NCBI RefSeq assembly: GCF_000708265.2
Contig: NZ_JCKI01000001.1
Span: 806,001 to 870,000 of the forward strand
DNA length: 64,000 nt
Direction of reading: 5' to 3'
From: Pedobacter sp. R20-19
GTDB taxonomy: Bacteria > Bacteroidota > Bacteroidia > Sphingobacteriales > Sphingobacteriaceae
The notes beneath the pieces were generated by a model. That model had not been told where the DNA came from, made no database searches, and worked only from the letters and a program-made list of their open reading frames with translations. Positions 26,247 to 35,291 of the stretch are shown here, piece by piece (the first letter of the stretch is position 1; every line of letters begins with the position of its first letter). Position numbers and translations under genes: made by a program.

Positions 26247-27446
26247 TTAAATAAAATCTAGCGTGTTAAATTTCTTGTTTAAGATATCGCCATTATTTAC
26301 ATCCAGCCACTTGTCTAGAATAGTGCCATAAACCTGCCGAAAGTCCAGCTGATATTTTAAATCGCCATTATCTAAATCGCTTAAGTTAGGTGCCGCATTA
26401 AAAATGCCTTGCTTTTTAAGGCGACCTCCAAATACAAACATATTGTTTGCCGTACCATGATCAGTACCACTACTTGCATTCTGTTCTACACGCCGACCAA
26501 ATTCTGAAAAAGTAACAACCAGTGTATCATCCAGTTTGTTATTGCTTTTAAGATCTTTTATAAAAGCGGCCATCCCTTCGCTATACTGCTTTAATAAATT
26601 ACCTTGCTGGCCAATTTGATTCACATGAGTGTCGAAACCACTCAGTGAGACATAATATACTCTGGTTTTTAAACCCGAAGAAATGAATTTAGAAACTGTT
26701 TTAAGCTGGTTGGCAAAACCGCTTGATGGATAAGTAAATTTAGACTGATAGATCTTCGAAGTATTTTGAATGTAGCTGGCCGATGACTGTGTTTCAATCA
26801 TGGTTTTATACAAATATCCTAAATTATCTTCATCTAAATGTTCCTGGTCATTTTGCAGTACTGCTTTAAAAAAAGGGTTATTGGTATTACGGAAAAGCGC
26901 TGCCGGATCTTTCAGCGCAATTCCTTTTTTTGTTTGTCCTTTCATGGCCAACGATAATGAATCATCTACTTCAATGGCAGTGTAAGGAAATTTGCAAGTC
27001 TGGCAGTTACTGTCCAGGTAACGACCAATCCAACCGGTTGATAAGAACTGATTGCTATCACTACCAGTTTGCCAGATATCCATAGAGCGGAAGTGTGAAC
27101 GATCTGGATTAGGATAACCGACATCATTAATGATAGTCATCCAACCTTGATCATAAATTTCCTGCAGCGCTGCCATATTGGGGTTTAGCCCTTGCATATC
27201 GTTCAGTTTGATTACATCCTCTGGCTTAATAGCAATACTTTTTCTTTTTTGATAATAAAGGTCATTTCCAAAAGGGACTACTGTGTTCAGACCATCATTG
27301 CCACCTGAAAGTTGAACCACCACCAGATTTTTATAAAGGCTCAGCTCATCAAGTGCCAAAGCCTCAAAGGGTTTCATAAATGCAGGTACAAATAGTGATC
27401 CTGCAGCAACAAAACCTGTATTTCTTAAAAAATTTCTTCTGTTCAT
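26247..27446 (-). CDS. DUF1501 family protein with Tat signal
   Basis: 399 residues. The N-terminus (MNRRNFLRNTGFVAAGSLFVPAF) is a twin-arginine-type export signal. The body contains LVVVQLSGGNDGLNTVVPFG, DVGYPNPDRSHFRSMDIWQTG and VTFSEFGRRVEQNAS-GTDHGTANNMF, which define DUF1501, related to the alkaline phosphatase/sulfatase fold. Immediately downstream (17 bp) of a DUF1800 gene; this pair is very widely conserved in Bacteroidota, Planctomycetes and Proteobacteria, function unproven. The signal shows folded export, hence probably a bound cofactor or metal. Confidence 0.88.
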   Translation of the reverse strand: MNRRNFLRNTGFVAAGSLFVPAFMKPFEALALDELSLYKNLVVVQLSGGNDGLNTVVPFGNDLYYQKRKSIAIKPEDVIKLNDMQGLNPNMAALQEIYDQGWMTIINDVGYPNPDRSHFRSMDIWQTGSDSNQFLSTGWIGRYLDSNCQTCKFPYTAIEVDDSLSLAMKGQTKKGIALKDPAALFRNTNNPFFKAVLQNDQEHLDEDNLGYLYKTMIETQSSASYIQNTSKIYQSKFTYPSSGFANQLKTVSKFISSGLKTRVYYVSLSGFDTHVNQIGQQGNLLKQYSEGMAAFIKDLKSNNKLDDTLVVTFSEFGRRVEQNASSGTDHGTANNMFVFGGRLKKQGIFNAAPNLSDLDNGDLKYQLDFRQVYGTILDKWLDVNNGDILNKKFNTLDFI

Positions 27447-27463
27447 TTCCTTAGGATTTTAGG

Positions 27464-28900
27464 TTAAACAAGTTGATATTCTGGCATACTGGTGATCTCC
27501 ACAGCGGTACTTCTGAGTCCTTTATTATCGCTCACCATTTTAATGATTTTATCGTTTAGCTTGGGTTGTAAAAGAAATGCAGTCAGTTCCAACGGTGATG
27601 TTCCTTTGGGAAAAGTGCTCAAAAACTTTGACCAGTCGGCATTGGCATTTACATAGGATTTCGGCTTTGCGTTATTAGCATTGGCTGTTGCATTTTTATT
27701 CAAGGCAATAACAGCCTCATCTTCGGGATCAGCTTTGCCACTAAAATCGATTTCGCCATCATTTAAAACCAAAGAGGGGATACGCATCCTCAACATAAGT
27801 GATGAGCTGTCAATCCAGTTTTGCCCGCCCGGCCAGCCCGCTACATTAGGAGGGTTGAACAGGTATTGGCCCAAACTACTTTGTAGCTGAATCAGTATTT
27901 GTGGTTTGTTGTAAGTAACATAAAACTCACGACTTAAACCTACCAGAAATTCTATTGGTGATTTGATTTTAGTACCTACATTCTCCGCACTATAAAACCA
28001 TTCAGAAGTGAACATTTTTTTTATTAATGCGGAGATATCATAATTCGCAGCATAAAAATGATCACCCAATTCTTTTACATGTACTTCATTCGGTTGATCA
28101 TTCACAAAGAATTTATAAACTTTTCGGGCAATAAATTCGGCAGTGTCTGGTTTGGCTAAAATCAAATCAATAATATTTTCGCCGTCGAAATTGCCAGTTT
28201 TACCAAAGAATGTCTTGGTGCCATCATCGTGAAGGTTTTGCCTGAAGATGAAAGTTCCGTCTTTATCGTACATCCATCCGGTAAACGATCTGGCCGATTC
28301 TTTAATGTCATTTTCAGTATATTTTCCTCTTCCCAATGTGAACAGTTCCATTAACTCGCGAGCAAAGTTTTCATTGGGCTTGCCTTTCCTGTTTTGTTGA
28401 TTGTTCAGGTATTGCAACATGGCTGGCGATTTTGAAACCTCCATCAATAGCGTTTTAAAATTGCCTAATCCATATGTTCTCTGAATGTTATTAAGCTGTT
28501 GTGCATAGAGTGGCTCATTGCTGCGGCATGCAAAATGGCCATGCCAAAAAAGGGTCATCTTTTCTCGCAATGGAGAAGTGGTGTTGATCATTTTATCGAT
28601 CCAGGCAATGTTCAGGTCTTTACTTACTTCATTTTGCATACGGATAATTTCCTGCCGGATTTTCTTTTCCTCATCGCTCAGGTTTTTCTTGGTATATAAA
28701 CCTGCCTGCACGAGCATCTGGCGCCTGGATTCTGTATCACTCACCAATGTGATTGGATCATCTTTTGTTTCCTTTAATAATCCGGCAACAATTTTTTCTG
28801 TATTTTTTCTACTAAGTTTATGCAGGTCAGCATAAGAAATACCAAACCCCGCTCTATTGTAAAGATGCTTTACCCGGAGAGAATTATCTTTCGCATTCAT
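27464..28900 (-). CDS. DUF1800 family protein
   Basis: 478 residues. RVKHLYNRAGFGISYADL at the start, then the DUF1800 core: MTLFWHGHFAC, NFARELMELFTLGRG, YTENDIKESARSFTGW and FIARKVYKFFVNDQPNEVH, and VAGWPGGQNWIDS. No signal peptide is visible, unlike its Tat-exported DUF1501 partner just downstream; export as a complex by hitch-hiking is a possible reading. Divergent from aat. Confidence 0.88.
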   Translation of the reverse strand: MNAKDNSLRVKHLYNRAGFGISYADLHKLSRKNTEKIVAGLLKETKDDPITLVSDTESRRQMLVQAGLYTKKNLSDEEKKIRQEIIRMQNEVSKDLNIAWIDKMINTTSPLREKMTLFWHGHFACRSNEPLYAQQLNNIQRTYGLGNFKTLLMEVSKSPAMLQYLNNQQNRKGKPNENFARELMELFTLGRGKYTENDIKESARSFTGWMYDKDGTFIFRQNLHDDGTKTFFGKTGNFDGENIIDLILAKPDTAEFIARKVYKFFVNDQPNEVHVKELGDHFYAANYDISALIKKMFTSEWFYSAENVGTKIKSPIEFLVGLSREFYVTYNKPQILIQLQSSLGQYLFNPPNVAGWPGGQNWIDSSSLMLRMRIPSLVLNDGEIDFSGKADPEDEAVIALNKNATANANNAKPKSYVNANADWSKFLSTFPKGTSPLELTAFLLQPKLNDKIIKMVSDNKGLRSTAVEITSMPEYQLV

Positions 28901-28941
28901 AATAAACAGTTTAGTTGTAGGACATCATTTATTTGCAGGGG

Positions 28942-28972
28942 TTTAATCGTTATTTTTTCTTTCTTACTTTTG
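28942..28972 (+). promoter_or_regulatory. Candidate promoter of aat
   Basis: TTTA (28942-28945), 19-bp spacer, TACTTTTG (28965-28972). The -7 box is exact, the -33 box has one mismatch. The ATG at 28976 begins 3 bp after the box, implying a leaderless message. Confidence 0.5.
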
Positions 28973-28975
28973 CGT

Positions 28976-29605
28976 ATGTTTTTTCAATTGCCAGATCATG
29001 AAATGATTTTCCCTAATCCCGCCCTGGCTGAAGCTGATGGTTTGCTTGCCATTGGTGGCGATTTAAGTATGGAAAGACTTTTGTTGGCTTATTCTAATGG
29101 AATTTTCCCATGGTTTAGTGAAGGTGAACCTATCTTGTGGTACGCACCACATGAACGTTGTGTAATTTATCCTGAACGCATTTTAGTAAGCAAAAGCATG
29201 CGTAAAATTATTCGGGATGAGGTATTTGAGATTACACTAAATACAGCATTTGAAGAAGTGATTTTTAACTGTGCCAATACAGCAAGGAAAGGGCAGGATG
29301 GAACATGGATTACCAATGAAATGCAGGCTGCATATATCAATCTACATCAGCATGGCTATGCGCATAGTGTGGAAGTATGGCATCATGAGCAATTGGTTGG
29401 TGGCTTGTATGGACTAAAAGTAAACCGTGTTTTTTGTGGTGAAAGTATGTTTAGTACTGTAAGTAATGCTTCAAAAGCAGCCTTAATTTATTTAAGTAAG
29501 CTAGATCTCGAATTAATTGATTGTCAGTTACCGAATGATCATTTGATGAGTTTGGGAGCTGAAATGATTGAGCGTGAAGTGTATATGAAGATGCTTGAAA
29601 AATAG
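28976..29605 (+). CDS. aat: Leucyl/phenylalanyl-tRNA-protein transferase
   Basis: Adds Leu or Phe to N-terminal Arg/Lys of proteins, marking them for ClpS/ClpAP (N-degron pathway). 209 residues from ATG 28976, where the N-terminus (MFFQLPDHEMIFPNPALAEADGLLAIGGDL) aligns with E. coli Aat; the longer open frame reaching back into the DUF1800 gene is not used. Motifs: YSNGIFPWFSEGEPILWYAPHERCV, TWITNEMQAAYINLH, GYAHSVEVW, GGLYGLKVNRVFCGESMFS and IDCQLPNDHLMSLGA. Complete. Ends at a hairpin shared with the convergent DUF1080 gene. Confidence 0.95.
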   Translation: MFFQLPDHEMIFPNPALAEADGLLAIGGDLSMERLLLAYSNGIFPWFSEGEPILWYAPHERCVIYPERILVSKSMRKIIRDEVFEITLNTAFEEVIFNCANTARKGQDGTWITNEMQAAYINLHQHGYAHSVEVWHHEQLVGGLYGLKVNRVFCGESMFSTVSNASKAALIYLSKLDLELIDCQLPNDHLMSLGAEMIEREVYMKMLEK

Positions 29606-29650
29606 CGTTGTCAACTTTAATAGCAAACTAGCTAGAAAGTTAACAACGCT
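29604..29650. terminator. Bidirectional hairpin between aat and the DUF1080 gene
   Basis: AGCGTTGTCAACTTT and AAAGTTAACAACGCT arms (15 bp, one mismatch) with a 17-nt loop, overlapping the aat stop codon. A clear T run is missing on the plus side. Confidence 0.6.
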
Positions 29651-29679
29651 TATAAGTAGTAATTTTATTTTGAAATCAA

Positions 29680-30462
29680 TTAAAGTTCTCTAATCCAGAT
29701 ATTTCTGAAGCTTATAGCTGGGCTAGGGTCGCCATGATCCTGAAGTTTGATTGATGCGGCACCATGTTTTTTATATTCAGGTGCGCCAATCCATCTGGTT
29801 TCTCCCTTTACCACAAAATTATTCTGTAATAATACGCCATTCAAGATAACGGTTACAGTTGCAGGTTTAAGCACTGTGCCATCCTCATTAAATCTAGGTG
29901 CGTTCCAGATGATATCATAATATTGCCATTCACCTGGTTTCTTATTAGCATTGGCTAACGGAATACCTTGTTTATACACACTGCCGGTTTGCCCGTTTAC
30001 ATAGGTTTTGTTTTGATAAGAATCCATGATCTGAATCTCATATCCGTTATCACCAGTTCCGGTTGAGGCTAAAAATACACCACTGTTTCCCCTTGCCTGG
30101 CTTGTTCCAGTAATGTTAGCCGGAATCCTCCACTCCATATGAAGTTGATAATCGGTAAACTTTTTATTGGTTTCAATATTTCCTGTGCCTTTTTTAACGG
30201 TAAAAAAGCCGTCATCTATCGTCCATGCGGCAGGTTTAGATGGATCATTTACAGAATGCCAGGCATCCAGGTTTCTTCCATTAAACAAAACGATCGCATC
30301 AGAAGGTGCATCCTGTGGTAAGTGTCCAGGTGTAACAATTTTAGGAACAGGTTCCCAAATTTCTGTTTTAGCCGCTTCTTTTGCCGGATCTGTTTTTTTA
30401 TCCTGCGCCAATGCCGACATACCAAATAAAGTTGGAATAAAAAGTAGTGCGTATTTGCTCAT
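29680..30462 (-). CDS. Secreted DUF1080 (3-keto-disaccharide hydrolase-like) protein
   Basis: 260 residues with a signal peptide (MSKYALLFIPTLFGMSALAQ). Concanavalin-like beta-jellyroll of PF06439: LFNGRNLDAWHSV, FTDYQLHMEWRIP, GNSGVFLASTG, GYEIQIMDSYQNKTY, GSVYKQG and IKLQDHGDPSPAISFRNIWIREL. Members in Bacteroidota include 3-keto-glucoside hydrolases and plain sugar-binding proteins; activity here is not established. Monocistronic; no glycan cluster around it. Confidence 0.85.
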   Translation of the reverse strand: MSKYALLFIPTLFGMSALAQDKKTDPAKEAAKTEIWEPVPKIVTPGHLPQDAPSDAIVLFNGRNLDAWHSVNDPSKPAAWTIDDGFFTVKKGTGNIETNKKFTDYQLHMEWRIPANITGTSQARGNSGVFLASTGTGDNGYEIQIMDSYQNKTYVNGQTGSVYKQGIPLANANKKPGEWQYYDIIWNAPRFNEDGTVLKPATVTVILNGVLLQNNFVVKGETRWIGAPEYKKHGAASIKLQDHGDPSPAISFRNIWIREL

Positions 30463-30528
30463 AATTATAGGTTATCTTTTCTAAAGTTAACCAGTTTATT
30501 AAGAAATAGAAATTTCGTATTCAATTTA

Positions 30529-30843
30529 TTACGCCAGGTCATCGGCTAAATAAGTTTCTTTGATTACAATTTCATCAGGAATTAGATCTTCGCGTTGTTC
30601 TTGTAAATCCTTAAGCGGGCAATATCCGGTTAAACCTCTATAAAGTAATCCTGCTCCGGCAGCTGCTCCGGTTAATGCAATAACCGGATGTGAAAATACA
30701 TTGGTTAAGCCTTTAAAAAGCAAATATGTTCCGGCAGCACCAGATAACCAACGTTCTGATCGTGAAATATTTTGAAATAATTCTGGGTATTTCCAGGCTT
30801 CTTTTACATTATCAAGTGCTCTATTTAAATTTTCGTTTTCCAT
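30529..30843 (-). CDS. DUF2892/YgaP-type small membrane protein
   Basis: 104 residues. ISRSERWLSGAAGTYLLFKGLT and two hydrophobic helices (~40-55 and 58-78) ending GLLYRGLTGYCPL match the YgaP transmembrane/DUF2892 domain; the cytosolic C-terminus is acidic (DLQEQREDLIPDE). Function unknown; such domains often accompany rhodanese or stress proteins. No partner is adjacent. Confidence 0.75.
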   Translation of the reverse strand: MENENLNRALDNVKEAWKYPELFQNISRSERWLSGAAGTYLLFKGLTNVFSHPVIALTGAAAGAGLLYRGLTGYCPLKDLQEQREDLIPDEIVIKETYLADDLA

Positions 30844-30920
30844 GATAGTAGATTTAATATTATTTACTTAACAAACAGAAAATGATACAGTTTTAAAATG
30901 ATGTTGATAAATTAATTAAC

Positions 30921-33812
30921 TTAATTCAGGATGTCTCTGATATCATCCTTACTTAAAGATTTGAAGAAGCTTTCCTCCGTGGTGATTAACGAATTGGCCA
31001 GCGATTTTTTCCGGTTCTGAAGCGCAAGAATTTTTTCTTCCACAGTATCTTTTGCAATAAATTTGTAAATAAAAACCTTCTTATCCTGGCCGATACGGTG
31101 TGTTCTGTCAATGGCTTGTTGCTCTACGGCAGGATTCCACCAGGGATCTAAGATAAAAACGTAATCTGCCTGTGTTAGGTTTAAACCCACGCCTCCAGCT
31201 TTTATAGAAATGAGGAAAACTTTCAGGTCATTATTTTGCTGAAATTCAGATACAATTTCTCCACGGTTACGCGTAGCTCCATCCAGATAAGCAAATGGTA
31301 TTTGCTCAGCCTGAAAATGCTTTTTGAAGATATCTAAATGTTTTACAAACTGTGAAAATACCAATACTTTGTGCCCACCTTTAAGTACATTATCCAGCGT
31401 GTGAATTACATTTTCAAATTTACCTGAATCAGAAAGGTAAGTTCCGTCAATCATTACCGGGTGATTAGCCAATTGGCGTAAAGCTGTTAATCCCTGTAAC
31501 AGTTGAACCTGTTTCTGTGCAAAAGTTCCATCATCCATGCTCTGCAATAAATCATTGCGGTAAGCTGATTTTGTTTTTTCATAGTAAGCTGCCTGATCTT
31601 CGCTCATGTCGCAATAAATTACCTGCTCGGTTTTGGGTGGTAATTCTGCTGCAACCTGTTCTTTGGTTCTGCGCAATACAAAAGGCTTAATAATGGTTTG
31701 AAGCTTACGTGCTTTTTCTTCATCTTTTCTCTTCTCTATAGCCTGTACATATTCTTCATAAAAGAATGCTTGAGTACCCAATAAGCCTGGATTGAGGAAA
31801 GTAAGTTGCGACCAAAGATCACCTACTGAATTTTCTACAGGTGTACCACTCAGAATCAATCGGTGCCTGGATTTCAGGCTTCTAACGGACTTAAATGATT
31901 TGGAAGCCGGGTTTTTAATGTTCTGACTTTCATCCAGAATAACATAGTTGAAATAAAAATCTTTTAACTCTTCTACATCAACTCTGGTTACACCGTAGGT
32001 AGTGATAATAATATCATAATTGGCAAAGATCTCAACATTTTTATTACGATTGCTACCAGTATGGGCATAGATTTTAAGTTTGGGCGTAAATTTTTTAGCC
32101 TCAGTTAACCAGTTGTAAATTAATGAAGTAGGCATGATAATCAGAGAAGTGCTTGGCGTGGCCAGTAACTGATCATCCTCTTTTACTTTCTGCAACATGG
32201 CCAGTGTTTGGATTGTTTTACCCAAACCCATGTCATCGGCCAGGCAACCGCCGAAATTATATTCACGTAAAAAACTAAACCAATTGTAACCTGCTTTTTG
32301 ATAATCGCGAAGGCTGCCCTTAAAATGCACAGGCATTTGTGTATCGGCAATATCTTCAAAGTCTGACAGTCGTTGTAATTTGCGCTCTAGCGTTACATTG
32401 GCCAAGCTATCTTCTGCTAAATCATTAAGCAAGCCAATATGATGTTTTTTAAGTCGCAATGTTTTGCCTGTTTCTGCAAGGCTGAATAAGCTTCCATATT
32501 GCGTAAACCATTTTTCAGGGATGATGGCTACTTCGCCATCGGGTAACAGAAATTCTCTTCTCTTATGAAGAATATGTTGTTTTAGCGAGAGAAAGGGAAT
32601 CTGATATTTTCCAAACCAAACTACAGCATTGATATCAAACCAATCATTACCTTCTTTAACTTCCAAATCGATTTTGCTGGTGCCGAATACAAAACGTTTC
32701 TGGCCGGTAGCCTGCTCAATTTCAAAGCCTAATGACTGTAGCAATTCAATATGTTCATTTACCCAGTTAATTGCGGCATAGCTGGGGTTTTCATCCGTAA
32801 TGTTTACTTCCAAATTGCTGAAAAGAGCACTTGTCTTTTTTAAGCCTAGTGAAAGCAATAAATTGAATTGTTTCTTTTCCCATTCAGCAGAACGTTTAAT
32901 GCGGTGGAAAATGTAATTATCGGCTGTTTTCTCTAGTCGAACAGTTACTTTATGTGCATTTTCTACAGAGAAATGGTATTCGCCATATTTAAAGTACAGT
33001 TGAATTTGTGAGATTCCCCCATCAACATACAATACTTTAATGACTGGTGTTGCTTCAAATTGCTCTGTTCTAATCTCAAAGCCTTCTGCATACACATGAT
33101 GCTTTTCGATTAATGGGGCAACAAATTTTTCGAAATAGGTTGCCTCTGTAGATTTTGGGATGGCGATATACCGTTTAGCTAAAAATGGCTGCAGTTTTTT
33201 CCCTTCAATATCCTGATCAAAAAAGTATAAAACATCATTTAATAACAACCATGCCGGTTTATTGCTGATGATCTGCGCCTCTTTAAACATAAATTCAATG
33301 CGCAGGTTCTGGTATTTTATGGTTGGAAAATATCGTGTTTCAGTTTCATTTCTTCTGAAATGGAATAAAATTGATGCAGGTTCTGACGCAAGTTCTATCT
33401 TACGTTCTACTGGCCAGCCATCTTTATCCATGATGTAAAGTTCGTTTTGAATCTTTAACATCTCTAATGCTTCTGCTAATTTTTTTTCAATTTTTGGACG
33501 AACGTTTTCGTAAAATTTGTCGTCGAAAATTTTTGCAAAAAATTCCGTAGGCCTGATGAGTTTTTTATAATATTTTTTAATGATTGAATCTTGTTCAATA
33601 TCATCTAAAGTTTTAATCAGCTTGTAATCAATTTCGGTTAAGCAAGCCTTAAACTCTTCTGCAGTGTGGGTAAAAATCCTTTGATAAGTAAAAGAAAAAT
33701 CTCCGTTGGGATTTAGCTGAACAATATGAGGTTCAATTAAATAGCCCAGGTATTCATGTTTGCACAGTGAGTACACAATTTTACAAGGTTTTGAGCTATC
33801 TACGCGTAACAT
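30921..33812 (-). CDS. SNF2-family DNA helicase/translocase
   Basis: 963 residues. The N-terminal ~490 residues are a poorly characterised extension found in bacterial SNF2 proteins. The helicase core begins at ~500: LRDYQKAGYNW (Q-like), Walker A DDMGLGKT (526-533), then SLIIMPTSLIYNW, ILDESQNIKN (motif II is DESQ instead of DEAH), RLILSGTPVEN, LVFSQFVKHLDIF, KAGGVGLNLTQADYVF and QAIDRTHRIGQ (motif VI). So it is a complete RapA/Rad54-type ATPase that moves on DNA or displaces proteins, e.g. RNA polymerase; the exact role is unknown. No restriction or defence genes are adjacent, so I treat it as housekeeping. Confidence 0.9.
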   Translation of the reverse strand: MLRVDSSKPCKIVYSLCKHEYLGYLIEPHIVQLNPNGDFSFTYQRIFTHTAEEFKACLTEIDYKLIKTLDDIEQDSIIKKYYKKLIRPTEFFAKIFDDKFYENVRPKIEKKLAEALEMLKIQNELYIMDKDGWPVERKIELASEPASILFHFRRNETETRYFPTIKYQNLRIEFMFKEAQIISNKPAWLLLNDVLYFFDQDIEGKKLQPFLAKRYIAIPKSTEATYFEKFVAPLIEKHHVYAEGFEIRTEQFEATPVIKVLYVDGGISQIQLYFKYGEYHFSVENAHKVTVRLEKTADNYIFHRIKRSAEWEKKQFNLLLSLGLKKTSALFSNLEVNITDENPSYAAINWVNEHIELLQSLGFEIEQATGQKRFVFGTSKIDLEVKEGNDWFDINAVVWFGKYQIPFLSLKQHILHKRREFLLPDGEVAIIPEKWFTQYGSLFSLAETGKTLRLKKHHIGLLNDLAEDSLANVTLERKLQRLSDFEDIADTQMPVHFKGSLRDYQKAGYNWFSFLREYNFGGCLADDMGLGKTIQTLAMLQKVKEDDQLLATPSTSLIIMPTSLIYNWLTEAKKFTPKLKIYAHTGSNRNKNVEIFANYDIIITTYGVTRVDVEELKDFYFNYVILDESQNIKNPASKSFKSVRSLKSRHRLILSGTPVENSVGDLWSQLTFLNPGLLGTQAFFYEEYVQAIEKRKDEEKARKLQTIIKPFVLRRTKEQVAAELPPKTEQVIYCDMSEDQAAYYEKTKSAYRNDLLQSMDDGTFAQKQVQLLQGLTALRQLANHPVMIDGTYLSDSGKFENVIHTLDNVLKGGHKVLVFSQFVKHLDIFKKHFQAEQIPFAYLDGATRNRGEIVSEFQQNNDLKVFLISIKAGGVGLNLTQADYVFILDPWWNPAVEQQAIDRTHRIGQDKKVFIYKFIAKDTVEEKILALQNRKKSLANSLITTEESFFKSLSKDDIRDILN

Positions 33813-34005
33813 TGGTTGGTTTAAAAAAAGAATTAAGAGTTAGCATCTTAAAAACTTTAAACTTACAATATTTTTGCTGTTACATCAAAAGATTGTAACA
33901 ATTTTAGTGAAAATAGTAGGACGTAAATGAGTAACGGATAATAAACAGGCATAAATTATTCTACTTATTTCTTTTGTTTACCAGTAACATGTGGTAATTA
34001 AAAAA

Positions 34006-34578
34006 TTATTGGCTAATGATAAGATCATATTTGGCTAACAATCCTGCTAAACCAGACTGAGAGAATCTGGCTTTCTTTATTCTATTTTTATCTGGATCGA
34101 TCATATAGTGAGTTGCGGTTCTAAAATCTGCTTTTTCCAGATTAGTTCTGTCGAAGGTTGCATGAAGGAAATCGCAGTAGTCAAAACTCGAATTGCTTAA
34201 ATCACATTCCGTAAAATCCACTTCATGGAGTTGATTGTTTTTAAAAACGGTTTTTTTAAGTTTAAGTTTATAAAAAGAAGAATGGTCTAATTTGCAACTG
34301 TCAAAGCTGAAGGCTAAACCAAAATCATTACAGTTTTCGAAACGTAAACCCAGCATTTTACAATCTTTAAAACTTACATCGTTGAAAGATGTTTTTGTGA
34401 GCGTAGCCAAGCTTAGGTTGCATGAAATGAATTCACAATCTAAAAACTTAATGCCACTTAAATCTGAATTGGAGAAATCACAATAAAGGAATTTACAGTT
34501 TTCATATTCACCTTGACGCAATGCATTTAAGGTGAAATTGGTTTTTTCAAAGATTTGATCGGCTAAATATTCAGACAT
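34006..34578 (-). CDS. Pentapeptide-repeat protein
   Basis: 190 residues from ATG 34578; the longer frame from 34641 starts inside the tandem repeat array and is less likely. The sequence is a run of A(D/N)LxX-like pentapeptides: FANCKF, CDFSNSDLSGIKFLDCEF, CNLSLATLTKTSFNDVSF, CKMLGLRFENC, CKLDHSSFYKLKL, CDLSNSSFDYCDFLHATFDRTNLEKADF. This forms a right-handed quadrilateral beta helix. Qnr/MfpA-type gyrase mimicry is one known use, but most members have no known role. Its upstream region is the 87-bp array. Confidence 0.85.
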   Translation of the reverse strand: MSEYLADQIFEKTNFTLNALRQGEYENCKFLYCDFSNSDLSGIKFLDCEFISCNLSLATLTKTSFNDVSFKDCKMLGLRFENCNDFGLAFSFDSCKLDHSSFYKLKLKKTVFKNNQLHEVDFTECDLSNSSFDYCDFLHATFDRTNLEKADFRTATHYMIDPDKNRIKKARFSQSGLAGLLAKYDLIISQ

Positions 34579-34638
34579 GGCTTGTATAATTTGGGCAAAC
34601 GAAGATAAAAATAATTTTTCACTGCCGTTGATATAGAC

Positions 34639-35200
34639 CATTTAAGCTTATATGTTTCTTGTATGCCTTATGTGTTAGAATATATAATTGCTATTGATTT
34701 ATTACCATATAAGAAATGTAAGGATCATTAAAGCTAATATGTTTCTTATATGCCTTATATGTTAGAATATATAATTGCTATTGATTACATTACCATATAA
34801 GAAACTTAAAGACCATTTAAGCTTATATGTTTCTTATATGCCTTATGTGTTAGAATATATAATTGCTATTGATTTATTACCATATAAGAAACGTAAGGAT
34901 CATTTAAGCTTATATGTTATTTATGCCCTATGTGTTAGAATATATAATTGCTATTGATTCATTACCATATAAGAAACGTAAGGACCATTTAAGCTTATAT
35001 GTTTCTTATATGCCTTATGTGTTAGAATATATAATTGCTATTGATTTATTACCATATAAGAAACATAAGGATCATTTAAGCTTATATGTTATTTATGCCT
35101 TATGTGTTAGAATTATAATTGCTATTGATTTATTACCATATCAAAAACGTAAGGATCATTGTATAAACTTACATGTTATTTATGCCCTATGTGTTTAAAT
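34639..35200. repeat. 87-bp direct tandem repeat array, about 6.5 copies, with internal inverted arms
   Basis: Units starting CATTTAAGCTTATATG occur at 34639, 34726, 34814, 34901, 34986, 35073 and 35158 (spacing 85-88 bp). Where two full units meet, perfect 12-bp arms CATATAAGAAAC and GTTTCTTATATG can pair over a 23-nt loop (34794-34805 with 34829-34840; 34966-34977 with 35001-35012). Since 87 is a multiple of 3, parts stay open in one frame and give 29-residue repeats, but copies of 85 and 88 bp break it, so I do not call a gene. Copies differ by single bases and by TTCTTATATG/TTATTTATG alternation. Confidence 0.9.
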
Positions 35201-35228
35201 CATGTGTACTTACAAAGTTAAAAAATGA

Positions 35229-35265
35229 AACAAAAAAAATCCCCCGAATTACTTTGGAGGATTTA
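35229..35265 (-). terminator. Terminator of pdhB
   Basis: Minus strand: AAATCCTCC...GGGGGATTTTTTTT hairpin, ending in eight T, 27 bp after the pdhB stop. Confidence 0.8.
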
Positions 35266-35291
35266 TATTTGAATAGACTGATTGTCTCGAT

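Noticed and set aside
34775..35198. Open frames through the 87-bp array giving 29-residue repeats
   Set aside because: They depend on the repeat length being a multiple of 3 and break at the 85- and 88-bp units; no ribosome site or conserved start.
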